From the NCBI GenBank assembly GCA_021792775.1, contig JAJYTZ010000009.1, positions 1-33,406 on the forward strand: 33,406 nt of DNA, given 5' to 3'. This DNA comes from Microcaldota archaeon. Its GTDB lineage: Archaea > Micrarchaeota > Micrarchaeia > Micrarchaeales > Micrarchaeaceae. How positions within the stretch are numbered: position 1 is the stretch's first letter; every line of letters starts with the position of its first letter. Made by a program: the position numbers and the translations under genes. Of the stretch, positions 23,411 through 31,479 are shown one piece after another. Below the pieces are notes generated by a model. That model had not been told where the DNA came from. It saw nothing but the letters and a program-made list of their open reading frames with translations, and made no database searches.

Positions 23411-23557
23411 GTGTGCATATCATGCGGAAGGCTTTCCCATAACTACACAGAATTCGCTTGCCCGAAATGCGGGAATAGTGTCATTATAAGGTGCGAGCAT
23501 TGCAGGAGGCGCTCCAACGCGTACAAGTGCAAGGAGTGCGATTTTGAGGGACCTTGA
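23411..23557 (+). CDS. Zn-ribbon RNA-binding protein linked to translation (COG2888-like)
   Basis: A 48-residue protein too short for ordinary gene finders. It has two zinc knuckle pairs: CISCG...CPKCG and CEHC...CKEC, ending DFEGP, the hallmark of archaeal double Zn-ribbon proteins. These are predicted to bind RNA in translation and are often found next to aEF-1beta, as here. The start is taken as the GTG at 23411, preceded by GGGGAAG. No ATG is in frame, and upstream in-frame codons are only ATT/ATA types. Its TGA overlaps the ATG of the aEF-1beta gene (TGATG), so the two are translated as a coupled pair. Confidence 0.8.
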   Translation: MCISCGRLSHNYTEFACPKCGNSVIIRCEHCRRRSNAYKCKECDFEGP

Positions 23558-23805
23558 TGTCTGGAGTTATGGTAATTTTCAAAGTCTACCCGAAGGAGGG
23601 ATCCCTGCAGGCAGCTTTGGATGAGATAAGGGAGAAACTTTCTCCGAAAGATATACAGGAAGAGGAGATAGGCTTCGGCCTGAAGGCGATAAAGGTGCTG
23701 TTCACTTACGATAGCGCGAATATGAGCTCATCCCAGATCGAGGATAGCTTAAAGGGCTTAGACTCGATTGACGAAGTGGAAGTAGAGCAGGAGAGTCTCC
23801 TCTGA
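23557..23805 (+). CDS. ef1b: Translation elongation factor aEF-1beta
   Basis: An 82-residue nucleotide exchange factor for aEF-1alpha. It starts MSGVMVIFKVYPKEG and has the ferredoxin-like pattern of the family: strand, helix SLQAALDEIREKL, strand with EEEIGFGLKAIKVLF, and SQIEDSLKGLDSIDEVEVEQE at the end. The length fits archaeal members. The ATG at 23557 overlaps the Zn-ribbon stop as TGATG; a second ATG at 23569 is less likely. Rad50 follows after about 46 nt and has its own TATA-like box. Confidence 0.9.
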   Translation: MSGVMVIFKVYPKEGSLQAALDEIREKLSPKDIQEEEIGFGLKAIKVLFTYDSANMSSSQIEDSLKGLDSIDEVEVEQESLL

Positions 23806-23851
23806 ACGGCAAACTTATATGTGTCTGTGTGGCATTATCTTAGGTGCTCCC

Positions 23852-26152
23852 ATGATTTCCTCGATTAGGCTTAAAAACTGGAGGACGCATAAGGATACCT
23901 CGATGGAATTTGGGCATGGAATAAATCTTCTTATAGGCGTGATGGGATCTGGAAAAAGCTCTGTGATGGATGCGATATCTTTTGCGCTCTTCGGCACCTT
24001 TCCCGCCCTGAAGCGCGGCACTCTGAAGATAGAGTCTCTGATAATGAACAGGCCTTCACAGGAATCTTCCGGAGAGGTAAGGCTTACCCTCGAAATCGAT
24101 GGAGACCGTTACGAGATAACTCGCACCATACAAAAAAGAGGAAGCTCTGCGACTCTGGTGAAGAACGGAGATATATTCCAGACTCAGCCAGAGAGAGTCA
24201 CAGAGGAGGTATCGAGATTGCTGAAGGTTGACTACGATGTGTTCTCAAGAGCGATATATTCTGAGCAGAATGGCCTCCTTTACTTCCTCGACATAACGAA
24301 AAGCGAGAGGAAGCGGCAGATCGACAATATGCTCGGACTTGACCAGTTTGCAATGGCGGAAGAGCGCGTAACCACCGTGATTAACAGTATAAGATCGATG
24401 CTGAAAGATGAGGAACATATACTTGCCAACATAGATATAGAGTCAATGAATGCCAGTACCAATAAATCGAAGGACGAACTTGCTGAGGAGATAGGAATTT
24501 TGGAGAAGGCGAGAGCAGAGCTGGAACTTAGGACAAAGGACCTTGATTCTGCCAAAGAGAAACTTGGGGCTACAAAAGCTGAATACAACAGGCGGGTGGA
24601 GATAGCCGCGGAATTGGAAAGGACAAAATCAAGAAAAGAGGTAATAGAAAAGGAGCTGAAGGGGATGGGAGCTCCGAATAAGGATGAGGACAAGGTTGGA
24701 GAGATGCTGCTTTCTGCATCCGCCGAAGAGGAAGCTGCGAGTGGGGCGCACGAGGTCAGGTTGGCAACTGAGAAAGAAATTGTTGGGAGAATTGCTGGAT
24801 TCAGGGCAGACCTCTCCCATGCTGAGAAATCCTTCGAAGAGAAGAAGAAAATCCTAGCAGAACTTGGAGATTCAGATCCTGACAGACTCAAATTGGAATG
24901 CGAAGCGCTCGACACTAGGATAGACGCGCTCTCAAAGGAGCATATCTTGCTTGAGAGAAAGGTAACCGAGACAGGGGAGTGGATTAACGAACTCAGGAAG
25001 CACATAAGCGTATGCCCTGTGTGCGAACGAGAGATAGATGCACAGCTCAAGGAAACGCTGCTTAAAGGAAAGGACCAGGTAATCTCCGAGACCCTTTCGG
25101 AGGCAAGGATACTCGAATCAGAAATAAAGAAGTTGAGGACCGAACGCTCTGCCAGATATGAGATGTACAACAACTGCATCTCTCTTGGGAAGAGATTGGC
25201 CCAGTATGCACAGGTAGAACAGCATATTGAGGGGCTTAAGGCGATGGTCGCAAAATCAGAGAAAGAGCTTGAAGATAATTCATCGTCAAAAACGGTCGCG
25301 GAGTTGGCCCTCAGGAAGGCAAGAGAACGGCTTGAAACGCTCAGAAGCGCGAAGGAGAGAGCGGAGCGCAGGGGCAGAATGTCAGCAGAGCTTGCCGAGA
25401 CCGCTATCGGGTTAAATTCGTTGGAGAAGGCGCTTGCTTCTGCAAAAGTCGGTATAGAGGAGCTCAACTCCGCGCAGGACAAATACGCTGCCGAGAGCAA
25501 GGAAGCAGGGATTGCCCGTACGAAGATGGAGAACTCCGCTGCGCTGGTTATGAAGCTGGGAGATGAGGTGAGAAAGAGAGAGCGCGAACTTGCGCAACTT
25601 TCCTCAGTAAAGGATAGAATAAGAAAAAGATCTTACTATCTGGAGAATCTTGTAAAGTTCAAGAAGGGGCTCGGCTCTGCGAGCGGAAACCTTAGGAGTG
25701 AACTCATACTCTCGATAAACGAGATGATGTCCAGGCTATGGGATGATTTGTATCCATACGGCGACTACAGGTCCATCAGGATAAACGCAGAGAACGATGA
25801 CTACTCGCTTGAGGCAGGGATTGATGCCGGAGGGGAGACGAATTGGGTGCCGATAGGGAGCGTTGCGAGCGGAGGAGAGAAGAGCGTTGCTTGCCTTGCA
25901 ATGAGGATAACTATGGGGATGGTCATCGTGCCGAACTTAAGGTGGGCCATACTGGATGAACCAACACACAACATAGACTCTAATGGGATATACAGGTTGG
26001 TCAGCGTGTTCGGCGACTCTCTCCCAAAGATACTTGACCAGGTGTTCATAATAACGCATGACGAGAAACTCAAACAGATAAATAATGCGAAGGTATACCT
26101 TCTTGAACGGGACAAGGTAAACGGATCGGCGACTACAGTAAGCTGCGTTTAG
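23852..26152 (+). CDS. rad50: DNA double-strand break repair ATPase Rad50
   Basis: A 766-residue SMC-family protein working with Mre11 in break processing. The N-terminal head has RLKNWRTHKDTSM and Walker A GVMGSGKSS (residues 29-37), followed by FSRAIYSEQNGLLYFLD (Q-loop region). Two long coiled coils flank a zinc hook CPVC (Cys388-Cys391). The C-terminal head has SGGEKSVACLA (signature) and WAILDEPTHNID (Walker B, Asp702-Glu703). It is complete but at the shorter end of the family because of modest coiled coils. Archaeal rad50 is usually in a cluster with mre11, herA and nurA; none is adjacent here. I chose the ATG at 23852 because homology starts at MISSIRLKNWR. Confidence 0.94.
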   Translation: MISSIRLKNWRTHKDTSMEFGHGINLLIGVMGSGKSSVMDAISFALFGTFPALKRGTLKIESLIMNRPSQESSGEVRLTLEIDGDRYEITRTIQKRGSSATLVKNGDIFQTQPERVTEEVSRLLKVDYDVFSRAIYSEQNGLLYFLDITKSERKRQIDNMLGLDQFAMAEERVTTVINSIRSMLKDEEHILANIDIESMNASTNKSKDELAEEIGILEKARAELELRTKDLDSAKEKLGATKAEYNRRVEIAAELERTKSRKEVIEKELKGMGAPNKDEDKVGEMLLSASAEEEAASGAHEVRLATEKEIVGRIAGFRADLSHAEKSFEEKKKILAELGDSDPDRLKLECEALDTRIDALSKEHILLERKVTETGEWINELRKHISVCPVCEREIDAQLKETLLKGKDQVISETLSEARILESEIKKLRTERSARYEMYNNCISLGKRLAQYAQVEQHIEGLKAMVAKSEKELEDNSSSKTVAELALRKARERLETLRSAKERAERRGRMSAELAETAIGLNSLEKALASAKVGIEELNSAQDKYAAESKEAGIARTKMENSAALVMKLGDEVRKRERELAQLSSVKDRIRKRSYYLENLVKFKKGLGSASGNLRSELILSINEMMSRLWDDLYPYGDYRSIRINAENDDYSLEAGIDAGGETNWVPIGSVASGGEKSVACLAMRITMGMVIVPNLRWAILDEPTHNIDSNGIYRLVSVFGDSLPKILDQVFIITHDEKLKQINNAKVYLLERDKVNGSATTVSCV

Positions 26153-26174
26153 CGTGGAAATATAATGCCGTGTG

Positions 26175-26291
26175 TCATATCCCGTCCGGTATCTCCAGCT
26201 TCTTTATCTCCACTTTGCTTATCTGTGTTATGTGGCTCAGCTTGGATGATATCTCGTTCTGCAGTTTCTTCTCTATAACGCTGTTTACTAT
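26175..26291. repeat. 117-bp perfect direct repeat, left copy
   Basis: Base-for-base identical to 27452-27568, same orientation. It begins exactly at the TCA that is the eS1 stop codon on the minus strand. With the right copy it brackets the Fic gene; recombination between them would delete 1,277 bp and leave an intact eS1 gene. Confidence 0.95.
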
Positions 26292-26390
26292 TCGTTGGGA
26301 TTGCTATGTTTGAGGTGGTTTTTGAGTAGTGAGGCTGCCCCTTTTCTTATTCCGCCTTTTTGAGGTAGTAATCCTGGGAAACGTTCGCCA
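26175..26390 (-). pseudogene. Truncated mosaic copy of the eS1 (S3Ae) 3' end
   Basis: The first 117 bp (26175-26291) are identical to the last 117 nt of the resident eS1 gene, stop codon included. The next 99 bp (26292-26390) align to eS1 27569-27667 with many differences. After allowing two single-base gaps they encode a recognisable eS1 segment: GIRKGAASLLKNH aligns with GIRKEAGELLKSY in the resident. Many changes are synonymous or conservative, so this part diverged as a working gene before it was broken. No homology is seen beyond about 26390. It is a non-functional fragment marking the left edge of the Fic insertion. Confidence 0.85.
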
Positions 26391-26428
26391 TCAATCCGAA
26401 ACGCCAGATAGACAACGAAAAGCCATTC

Positions 26429-26479
26429 TGTCTGCCTAACTGGTTAGGTAGACATATTTAAATATTTTTGTCTACCTAA
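26429..26479 (+). promoter_or_regulatory. Fic promoter with TATA box framed by repeated operator half-sites
   Basis: TTAGGTAGACA (26444-26454) and TGTCTACCTAA (26469-26479) are a perfect 11-bp inverted repeat around the TATA box TATTTAAATATTTT (26455-26468). A third half-site with one difference, TGTCTGCCTAA, lies at 26429-26439, making CCTAAC-TG-GTTAGG with its neighbour. A repressor here would cover both the TATA box and the start site just before the ATG at 26486. Confidence 0.8.
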
Positions 26480-26485
26480 TATGTC

Positions 26486-27427
26486 ATGTCACTTGTAATT
26501 AAGGAGATTAAGGGCAGAGATTATTACTATTCATTCTTGAGTTATCGATTAGTAAAAAAAACTAAAAGCTTCAGCAGGTATATAGGCCTGAAGAAACCCA
26601 CAGAAAAAGAATTAAGAGCGATCGAGGATAAATTTAGAACAGAACTGATACAAAAATTATCTGGGAAAACTTATTCTTGCTTATTAGTTGATAATGATGA
26701 GGTAATCAAAAGTTTACTCTTTAGCGTTGCATTTGATAAAAAGTACCAAAAATTGACAAGTTTAAGAAGAAGAAAATACGACATTGATAGTATGGTAAGG
26801 TTTACTTTGACTACCTTAACGACAGAGGAAGTTGATGTAGATCTAAGCGATGTTACGAATGCGTTGATTAAGGCATCTAGATTGACTTTAAGGGAGCGGA
26901 TAAGTAAGAATATGTTGAGCGCGATCGAATCAATAAAAAGGCCTCATAAGCTGGATAAAAGATATCTCCTTGAATTGCATAATACCATAATGGCAACTTT
27001 CGAAGTAAAAAATCCAGGGAAGTTAAGAGAGCGGCAAGTGTATCTGTACAGGAAGGGATCATTAGGCTCCTCGAATGATAGAGAACTGAGATATCGTCCG
27101 CCGGCACATAATAAAATTGTCAAACTGCTTGGCGAATTCCTCCAGTGGTACAACAAAACTGATCTTAATCCGGTGGAAAAGGCGGCCTTTGCCCACTACC
27201 GATTGTATAAAATCCATCCTTTTTTGGACGGAAACAAAAGAGTCTGCAGGTTAATATTCAATAAAACGCTGTTTGATGGCAAATTCCCATTGATTAACGT
27301 CTCTGTTAACAAGGATGCATATTTCGAAGCGTTAATAAAATCAGTCGAAACTGGTAACCCCAAAGAGTTTGTTGAATTTGTATTCAAACAATATTATCAA
27401 CAAGTTAAAATATTTTTGATGAGTTAA
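26486..27427 (+). CDS. Fic-domain AMP/NMP-transferase-like protein
   Basis: A 313-residue Fic-fold protein, likely to transfer a nucleotide monophosphate (usually AMP) to a Ser, Thr or Tyr of a target. The catalytic motif is HPFLDGNKRVCR (residues 244-255) with His244. The GNKR form is intermediate between Fic (GNGR) and Doc (GNKR). The RYRPPAHNKI segment is the substrate 'flap'. The N-terminal helical region includes LTTLTTEEV at the site of the usual inhibitory helix, but the expected [S/T]xxxE[G/N] Glu is replaced, apparently by Thr107. The gene is visibly AT-rich compared with its neighbours. No antitoxin ORF is nearby. It sits between two copies of the eS1 3' end and has a strong palindromic promoter. 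Confidence 0.87.
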   Translation: MSLVIKEIKGRDYYYSFLSYRLVKKTKSFSRYIGLKKPTEKELRAIEDKFRTELIQKLSGKTYSCLLVDNDEVIKSLLFSVAFDKKYQKLTSLRRRKYDIDSMVRFTLTTLTTEEVDVDLSDVTNALIKASRLTLRERISKNMLSAIESIKRPHKLDKRYLLELHNTIMATFEVKNPGKLRERQVYLYRKGSLGSSNDRELRYRPPAHNKIVKLLGEFLQWYNKTDLNPVEKAAFAHYRLYKIHPFLDGNKRVCRLIFNKTLFDGKFPLINVSVNKDAYFEALIKSVETGNPKEFVEFVFKQYYQQVKIFLMS

Positions 27428-27451
27428 CCTAGCAATATTATCTGGTGTGGT

Positions 27452-27568
27452 TCATATCCCGTCCGGTATCTCCAGCTTCTTTATCTCCACTTTGCTTATC
27501 TGTGTTATGTGGCTCAGCTTGGATGATATCTCGTTCTGCAGTTTCTTCTCTATAACGCTGTTTACTAT
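27452..27568. repeat. 117-bp perfect direct repeat, right copy (eS1 3' end)
   Basis: The 3'-terminal 117 nt of the resident eS1 gene, identical to 26175-26291. Identity stops abruptly at 27568; beyond it the two regions are clearly homologous but differ at many bases. Confidence 0.95.
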
Positions 27569-28024
27569 CTCGTCTGAATTATTGTGCTCAAAGTAGCTCT
27601 TGAGCAGCTCTCCCGCTTCTTTCCTTATCCCGTCTTTCCTTGAAGTCGTTATCCTAGCGTTTGCTACCGCTATCAGCTTTACCACCATCTTTACATTGTC
27701 CTTTGTGGTAAGAGGTATTACAAGTTCAGATAGTGTCTTGTGCCTCCTTGAAAGCGAGCGGATGTAGCTGTAAAGCTGTTCCACGCGCACAAGTTTCGTC
27801 TTCGCGGCCTCTCCGCTCGACTCGTACACTTTCAGCTTGACGTTTGTATACATATGTGCCGGATTGCTCGTCAGGGAAAAGAGATCTACAATGATTGTGC
27901 GGTTCGCCATCGCTGCATCTGAGTTTGCGGGTAATTCTCCTATGCTCATCTCCTTGAACAGCTTTGGCGCGCTCACGTTGTACCATTTCTTCAGCTTCCA
28001 CTTGTCAACTTTTCCTACAGCCAT
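27452..28024 (-). CDS. rps3ae: Ribosomal protein eS1 (S3Ae)
   Basis: A 190-residue small-subunit ribosomal protein near the mRNA exit channel. Recognised from KVDKWKLKKWYNVSAPKLF, then IGELPANSDAAMANRTIIVDLFSLT and the RVEQLYSYIRSLSRRHKTL stretch. The ATG at 28024 has GGGAGGT upstream; it lies just after the uS15 stop (28027-28029), so they are cotranscribed. The last 117 nt also exist as a perfect copy at 26175-26291. The 3' end may have been supplied by recombination, but the coding frame is intact to the stop. Confidence 0.93.
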   Translation of the reverse strand: MAVGKVDKWKLKKWYNVSAPKLFKEMSIGELPANSDAAMANRTIIVDLFSLTSNPAHMYTNVKLKVYESSGEAAKTKLVRVEQLYSYIRSLSRRHKTLSELVIPLTTKDNVKMVVKLIAVANARITTSRKDGIRKEAGELLKSYFEHNNSDEIVNSVIEKKLQNEISSKLSHITQISKVEIKKLEIPDGI

Positions 28025-28026
28025 CT

Positions 28027-28494
28027 TCAAGACCTCCCTCTTATGAGCAGCTCTGCCTGCTTCGGATCATACCTCCACTTGCCCGGCAGTACTCCCATTC
28101 TTATGTAATACTTTGTAAGCCTCCAAATCTTTGCCTCTGTTCTTTTCAGGTTAAGTGTGTTCGATTTGTCCTGCTTATTCTTCTCTATATGCTTGTTAAG
28201 GTTGACAGCCTTCGCCATAAGATTCATCAGGTCTTCAGGCATAGGATTCGCGACCTTTTTCTCCTTTAGAAGCACGGTTATCTTCCTTCCCAGTGTGCTC
28301 TTCGGATAAAGCACCCCGTGTTCCCTTTTCAGTCTCTCTCCTATCGCGGTAGGGCCCATTCCCTGCTTGCTGTACTGGAGTATTATACTCTCTGTTTCCT
28401 CCTTCCCGAGCTGGGACTTGATCTCTGTGCTACCGTCTAGCATTGGCTTTCTGGATTTTGACTTTCCCTTCTTTTTAGTGTGCATCCTTGCCAT
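28027..28494 (-). CDS. rps15: Ribosomal protein uS15
   Basis: A 155-residue protein of the archaeal/eukaryotic uS15 type. It starts MARMHTKKKGKSKSRKP; the archaeal N-terminal extension precedes the four-helix core: ETESIILQYSKQGMGPTAIGERLKREHGV, LGRKITVLLKEKKV, EDLMNLMAKAVNLNKHIEKNKQDKSNTLNLKRTEAKIWRLTKYY, and GVLPGKWRYDPKQAELLI. The ATG at 28494 lies inside the 3' end of the ValRS gene (20 nt overlap), and its stop is 2 nt before the eS1 start, forming a valS-rps15-rps3ae operon. A GTG at 28503 is a less likely start. Confidence 0.94.
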   Translation of the reverse strand: MARMHTKKKGKSKSRKPMLDGSTEIKSQLGKEETESIILQYSKQGMGPTAIGERLKREHGVLYPKSTLGRKITVLLKEKKVANPMPEDLMNLMAKAVNLNKHIEKNKQDKSNTLNLKRTEAKIWRLTKYYIRMGVLPGKWRYDPKQAELLIRGRS

Positions 28495-30955
28495 CAAAAA
28501 CACTCGACTCTAAATCTATGTTTACCTGCAGTTCATCGCCCTTATTTACTGATATCTCCAAGCTTTTGCAGATGCTCTGGAGCTCTTTCTTTGACGAAAA
28601 AACCACGCTATAATATGCCTCAGGAACATTTATATTTATTCGTTTTACCTCTTTGTTGAGCGCCATCCTTGCTTTGCTCCTTTCTTTTCTTACCTCTCCT
28701 ATTATTCTGTTGAGCAACGCACCCGCATCGCTGTAGTCGAAATCGACCAGCGCACTCTTGAATACAAGGCCGTTTATCACGTAGTCTGCTTTTGTTTCCC
28801 TCTCTGTGTGCTTTGGAAATTCGTTTGTAAATATACTATCCCTCGAGAACATGGAGTTTATCTCTTCAGCGACATGCGGTATTATCGGGGAGAGCATTAT
28901 AAGCACGCTCTTCAGGACATGGTTGAGCGTGTAGACAGCCGCCTTCCTGCTGTTTATGCCGGCCTCTGATTCCTCTCTTATCCTATATTTCACATTCTCT
29001 ATATAATAATCGCAGAATTCATGCCAAAAGAAGTCGATGAGCTTGCCCGACGCCTCATAAAGGTTTAGGGCATCATACGCTGATTCTGCCTCTTTTGTTA
29101 CATCATTCAGCCTGTTTATTATCCAGAAGTCGAACACCCCGAAACTCTTGTGTGGTTCCTCTTTCGGAAGCCGTGTCTCTGCAAGCGCGCCCTTCACAAA
29201 CACAGCAGAGTTATAGAGTTTCGATATGAAGCTTTTCGAGTATTCAATCTCGCTGTATGAGAATGGCTTATCCTTGCCTATGCCTCCGCTGCCTGCTACC
29301 CATAGTCTTACCGCATCTATCGAATACTTTTCGATGAGCGCCTCTGGCGATATTCCTGTTCCAAGGCTCTTATGCATTTCCCTGCCTTCCTCGTTCAGTA
29401 TCATATTGTGAACAAGCAGGTTCTCAAAAGGCTTATCTCCGGTAAGCGCAGACACCCTGAATATCGTATAGAACGCCCATGTCCTTACTATGTCTGTGCC
29501 TTGTATCCTGACGGAATTCGGGAATGCGCGCTTCATAAACTCCTTATCGTCAGGCCATCCGGCTATGACAAGAGGGGTTATAGCTGAGTCTACCCACACA
29601 TCGCAGACATCTTTCTCCCCGGTTATGTTCTTTGATCCGCATTTTTTACAAGCTGCGATTTCAGATTGCTCTGAAGCTGGGTTAACGGGAAGTATTTCCC
29701 TCTTCGGAGCGATTATTTCTCCACAATCAGCACAGTACCAGAATGGTATGGGTGTCCCGAATATCCTGTTTCTGGATATGTTCCAGTCCCATTCTATGAA
29801 ATTTGCCCAGTCTATGAGACGCTGCAGCGCGTTCTGAGGTATCCAGTTTATCGATGATGCAATATCCTTTATCTTATCGGCTGATTCCTTTGTCTTTAAG
29901 AACCATTGAGTATATGACAGGAGTTCGATCGGGGTAGAGCAGCGGTCATGCACCTTTACCGTATGCTTCATCTCTTCTCTCTTTATTAGGGCTGATTCTG
30001 CCTCTAGCTCCTTTATTATTGCGCTTCTTGCCTCTGGTATGTCTAGCCCTGTAAACTTGCCGGCGTTCTTTAGGATGCCTGATTCGTCTATGGCGACCAC
30101 CATCGGGAGCTTGTGCCTATAGTACATACTTATATCATTCTTGTCGCCGAATGTGCAGACCATTTCCGCGCCGGTACCGAGCTCCTTGTCAATAGAGCTG
30201 TCTGATATTATCTGCACCTCCTTTCCATATATCGGCGTTATGGCGCTCTTGCCGATATATTTTGAATATCTCTCGTCTTCCGGATTCACAGCAATCGCAA
30301 CGCATGCGTGCAGCAGCTCTGGCCTTGTCGTCGCTATCTCTATATGATGCTCCTTTGAGCCTTTTCTCCCCTTAATCTCGAACCTGATGTAATTGAAATA
30401 AGTGTCTTTCTCAGTCTCGTTTATTTCCTCCCTCGCTATCGAACTTCTGCAGCTCGGACACCACTCTACCGGATGGGCTGCCCTGTAGACATACCCTTTC
30501 TCGTACATCTCTATTAGAGACAACTGCACCTTCCTCCTGTAATCCTCTGACATTGTTATGTACTCAAGCGATTCGTCGAAGCTTGCACCAGTCCTGAGCA
30601 TCTGCGATTTCATCAGCACTATCGTATCTTTCGCATAGTCAACACATCTCTTGTAGAAGTCTTCTCTTGGCATCTCTTTTCCGTATCGCTTCTCGACTTC
30701 TAACTCTACCGGAAAGCCCTGCGTGTCCCACCCCTGCGGATAGAGAACATTGAATCCCTTCAGCCTCTTATATCTCGCTATGCTGTCTATGTATGAGACC
30801 CAGAACATCTGGCCCATGTGCATGCCCCCAGTTGTGTTGGGAGGCGGAGTGTCTATTACGTAGAGAGGCTTTGTCCTATCGGCCCTGTCGAACCTGAACA
30901 TGTCTTTCTCTCTCCAATATGCATTCCACTTCTCTTCTGACTTTGGGTCATACAT
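28475..30955 (-). CDS. valS: Valyl-tRNA synthetase
   Basis: A class I synthetase of 826 residues, archaeal-type ValRS. The HIGH motif is HMGQ (46-49) after DTPPPNTTGGM. A CP1 editing domain (VEWCPSCRSSI...IEIATTRPELL) follows. FIEWDWNISRNRIFGTPIPFWYCADCG has a Cys pair for zinc, with CKKCG later. IRTWAFYTIF-like sequence precedes the KMSKS position, which reads EMHKSLGTG: the third residue is His instead of Ser. The anticodon-binding domain and a short C-terminal domain follow. ValRS rather than IleRS is supported by PPPN and by GTPIPFWYC; the GWDTQGFPVE stretch is a feature shared with archaeal ValRS. The ATG is at 30955. It starts the operon with uS15 and eS1. Confidence 0.92.
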   Translation of the reverse strand: MYDPKSEEKWNAYWREKDMFRFDRADRTKPLYVIDTPPPNTTGGMHMGQMFWVSYIDSIARYKRLKGFNVLYPQGWDTQGFPVELEVEKRYGKEMPREDFYKRCVDYAKDTIVLMKSQMLRTGASFDESLEYITMSEDYRRKVQLSLIEMYEKGYVYRAAHPVEWCPSCRSSIAREEINETEKDTYFNYIRFEIKGRKGSKEHHIEIATTRPELLHACVAIAVNPEDERYSKYIGKSAITPIYGKEVQIISDSSIDKELGTGAEMVCTFGDKNDISMYYRHKLPMVVAIDESGILKNAGKFTGLDIPEARSAIIKELEAESALIKREEMKHTVKVHDRCSTPIELLSYTQWFLKTKESADKIKDIASSINWIPQNALQRLIDWANFIEWDWNISRNRIFGTPIPFWYCADCGEIIAPKREILPVNPASEQSEIAACKKCGSKNITGEKDVCDVWVDSAITPLVIAGWPDDKEFMKRAFPNSVRIQGTDIVRTWAFYTIFRVSALTGDKPFENLLVHNMILNEEGREMHKSLGTGISPEALIEKYSIDAVRLWVAGSGGIGKDKPFSYSEIEYSKSFISKLYNSAVFVKGALAETRLPKEEPHKSFGVFDFWIINRLNDVTKEAESAYDALNLYEASGKLIDFFWHEFCDYYIENVKYRIREESEAGINSRKAAVYTLNHVLKSVLIMLSPIIPHVAEEINSMFSRDSIFTNEFPKHTERETKADYVINGLVFKSALVDFDYSDAGALLNRIIGEVRKERSKARMALNKEVKRININVPEAYYSVVFSSKKELQSICKSLEISVNKGDELQVNIDLESSVFDGKDAH

Positions 30956-31010
30956 AGAATCTAACCATGGTGTAAAATGTAATCAAAAAAAATAAAAAGG
31001 AAAAGGAAAC

Positions 31011-31280
31011 TCAGGAGACAGGTTCGCCTATCGCAAATCTGGCTCTAACTTCTGTCACTCTTATCTTCAGGCTGTCTCCCGGCTTTGCACCTTTTACAAA
31101 TATGACGAAACCGTTGACTCTCGCCACACCGTCTCCGCCAGATGCAGATCCTTCGATTGACACTTCGACCTCATCCCCAGCCTTTACCGGCTTCGGATTG
31201 AAGTACGCTGCCTTCATATGGCCATTTCTCCTTTCACGGCCTTCTCCTCTTTCTTCGTATCTTCTTTCTTCTTCGTCCAT
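31011..31280 (-). CDS. Small TRAM-domain RNA-binding protein
   Basis: An 89-residue protein. After a charged N-terminus (MDEEERRYEERGEGRERR) comes one TRAM domain: NPKPVKAGDEVEVSIEGSASGGDGVARVNGFVIFVKGAKPGDSLKIRVTEV, with the conserved GxGVARxxGFVxFVxGAxPGD pattern. Stand-alone TRAM proteins of archaea bind RNA and have been proposed to act as RNA chaperones like bacterial cold-shock proteins. I chose the ATG at 31280 because sequence upstream in frame looks non-coding and contains the AT-rich promoter (31316-31345). The gene lies upstream of valS on the same strand with a gap of about 55 nt. Confidence 0.9.
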   Translation of the reverse strand: MDEEERRYEERGEGRERRNGHMKAAYFNPKPVKAGDEVEVSIEGSASGGDGVARVNGFVIFVKGAKPGDSLKIRVTEVRARFAIGEPVS

Positions 31281-31313
31281 TCTTATCTTTCTCGTGCACA
31301 GTATTCTGAGCAC

Positions 31314-31479
31314 AATATAATTCAGCTCTACAGATTTATATATATTCCTATTCCGTCCGATTCAGGACAATCTGAAAATAAAGGGCGAACTATGGTCCCC
31401 TTCAGTCTGATTTCTTCTTCTCACAGCCACACCAACAGTTTTATGTATAAAGCCTTCCGCTAATGTTTTCCCGCTAAAA
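31314..31479. other. Intergenic region upstream of the TRAM gene
   Basis: Holds the TRAM promoter (TTTATATATATT at about 31335-31346) and a short stretch without a recognisable gene on either strand. Confidence 0.5.

Noticed and set aside
24280-25500. 406-codon open frame on the minus strand inside rad50
   Set aside because: It is the antisense of the Rad50 coiled-coil codons; very Ser-rich composition is typical of such shadows.
30600-30955. Isoleucyl- rather than valyl-tRNA synthetase, because of GWDTQGFPVE
   Set aside because: The PPPN start, GTPIPFWYC and the rest of the catalytic core fit archaeal ValRS better.
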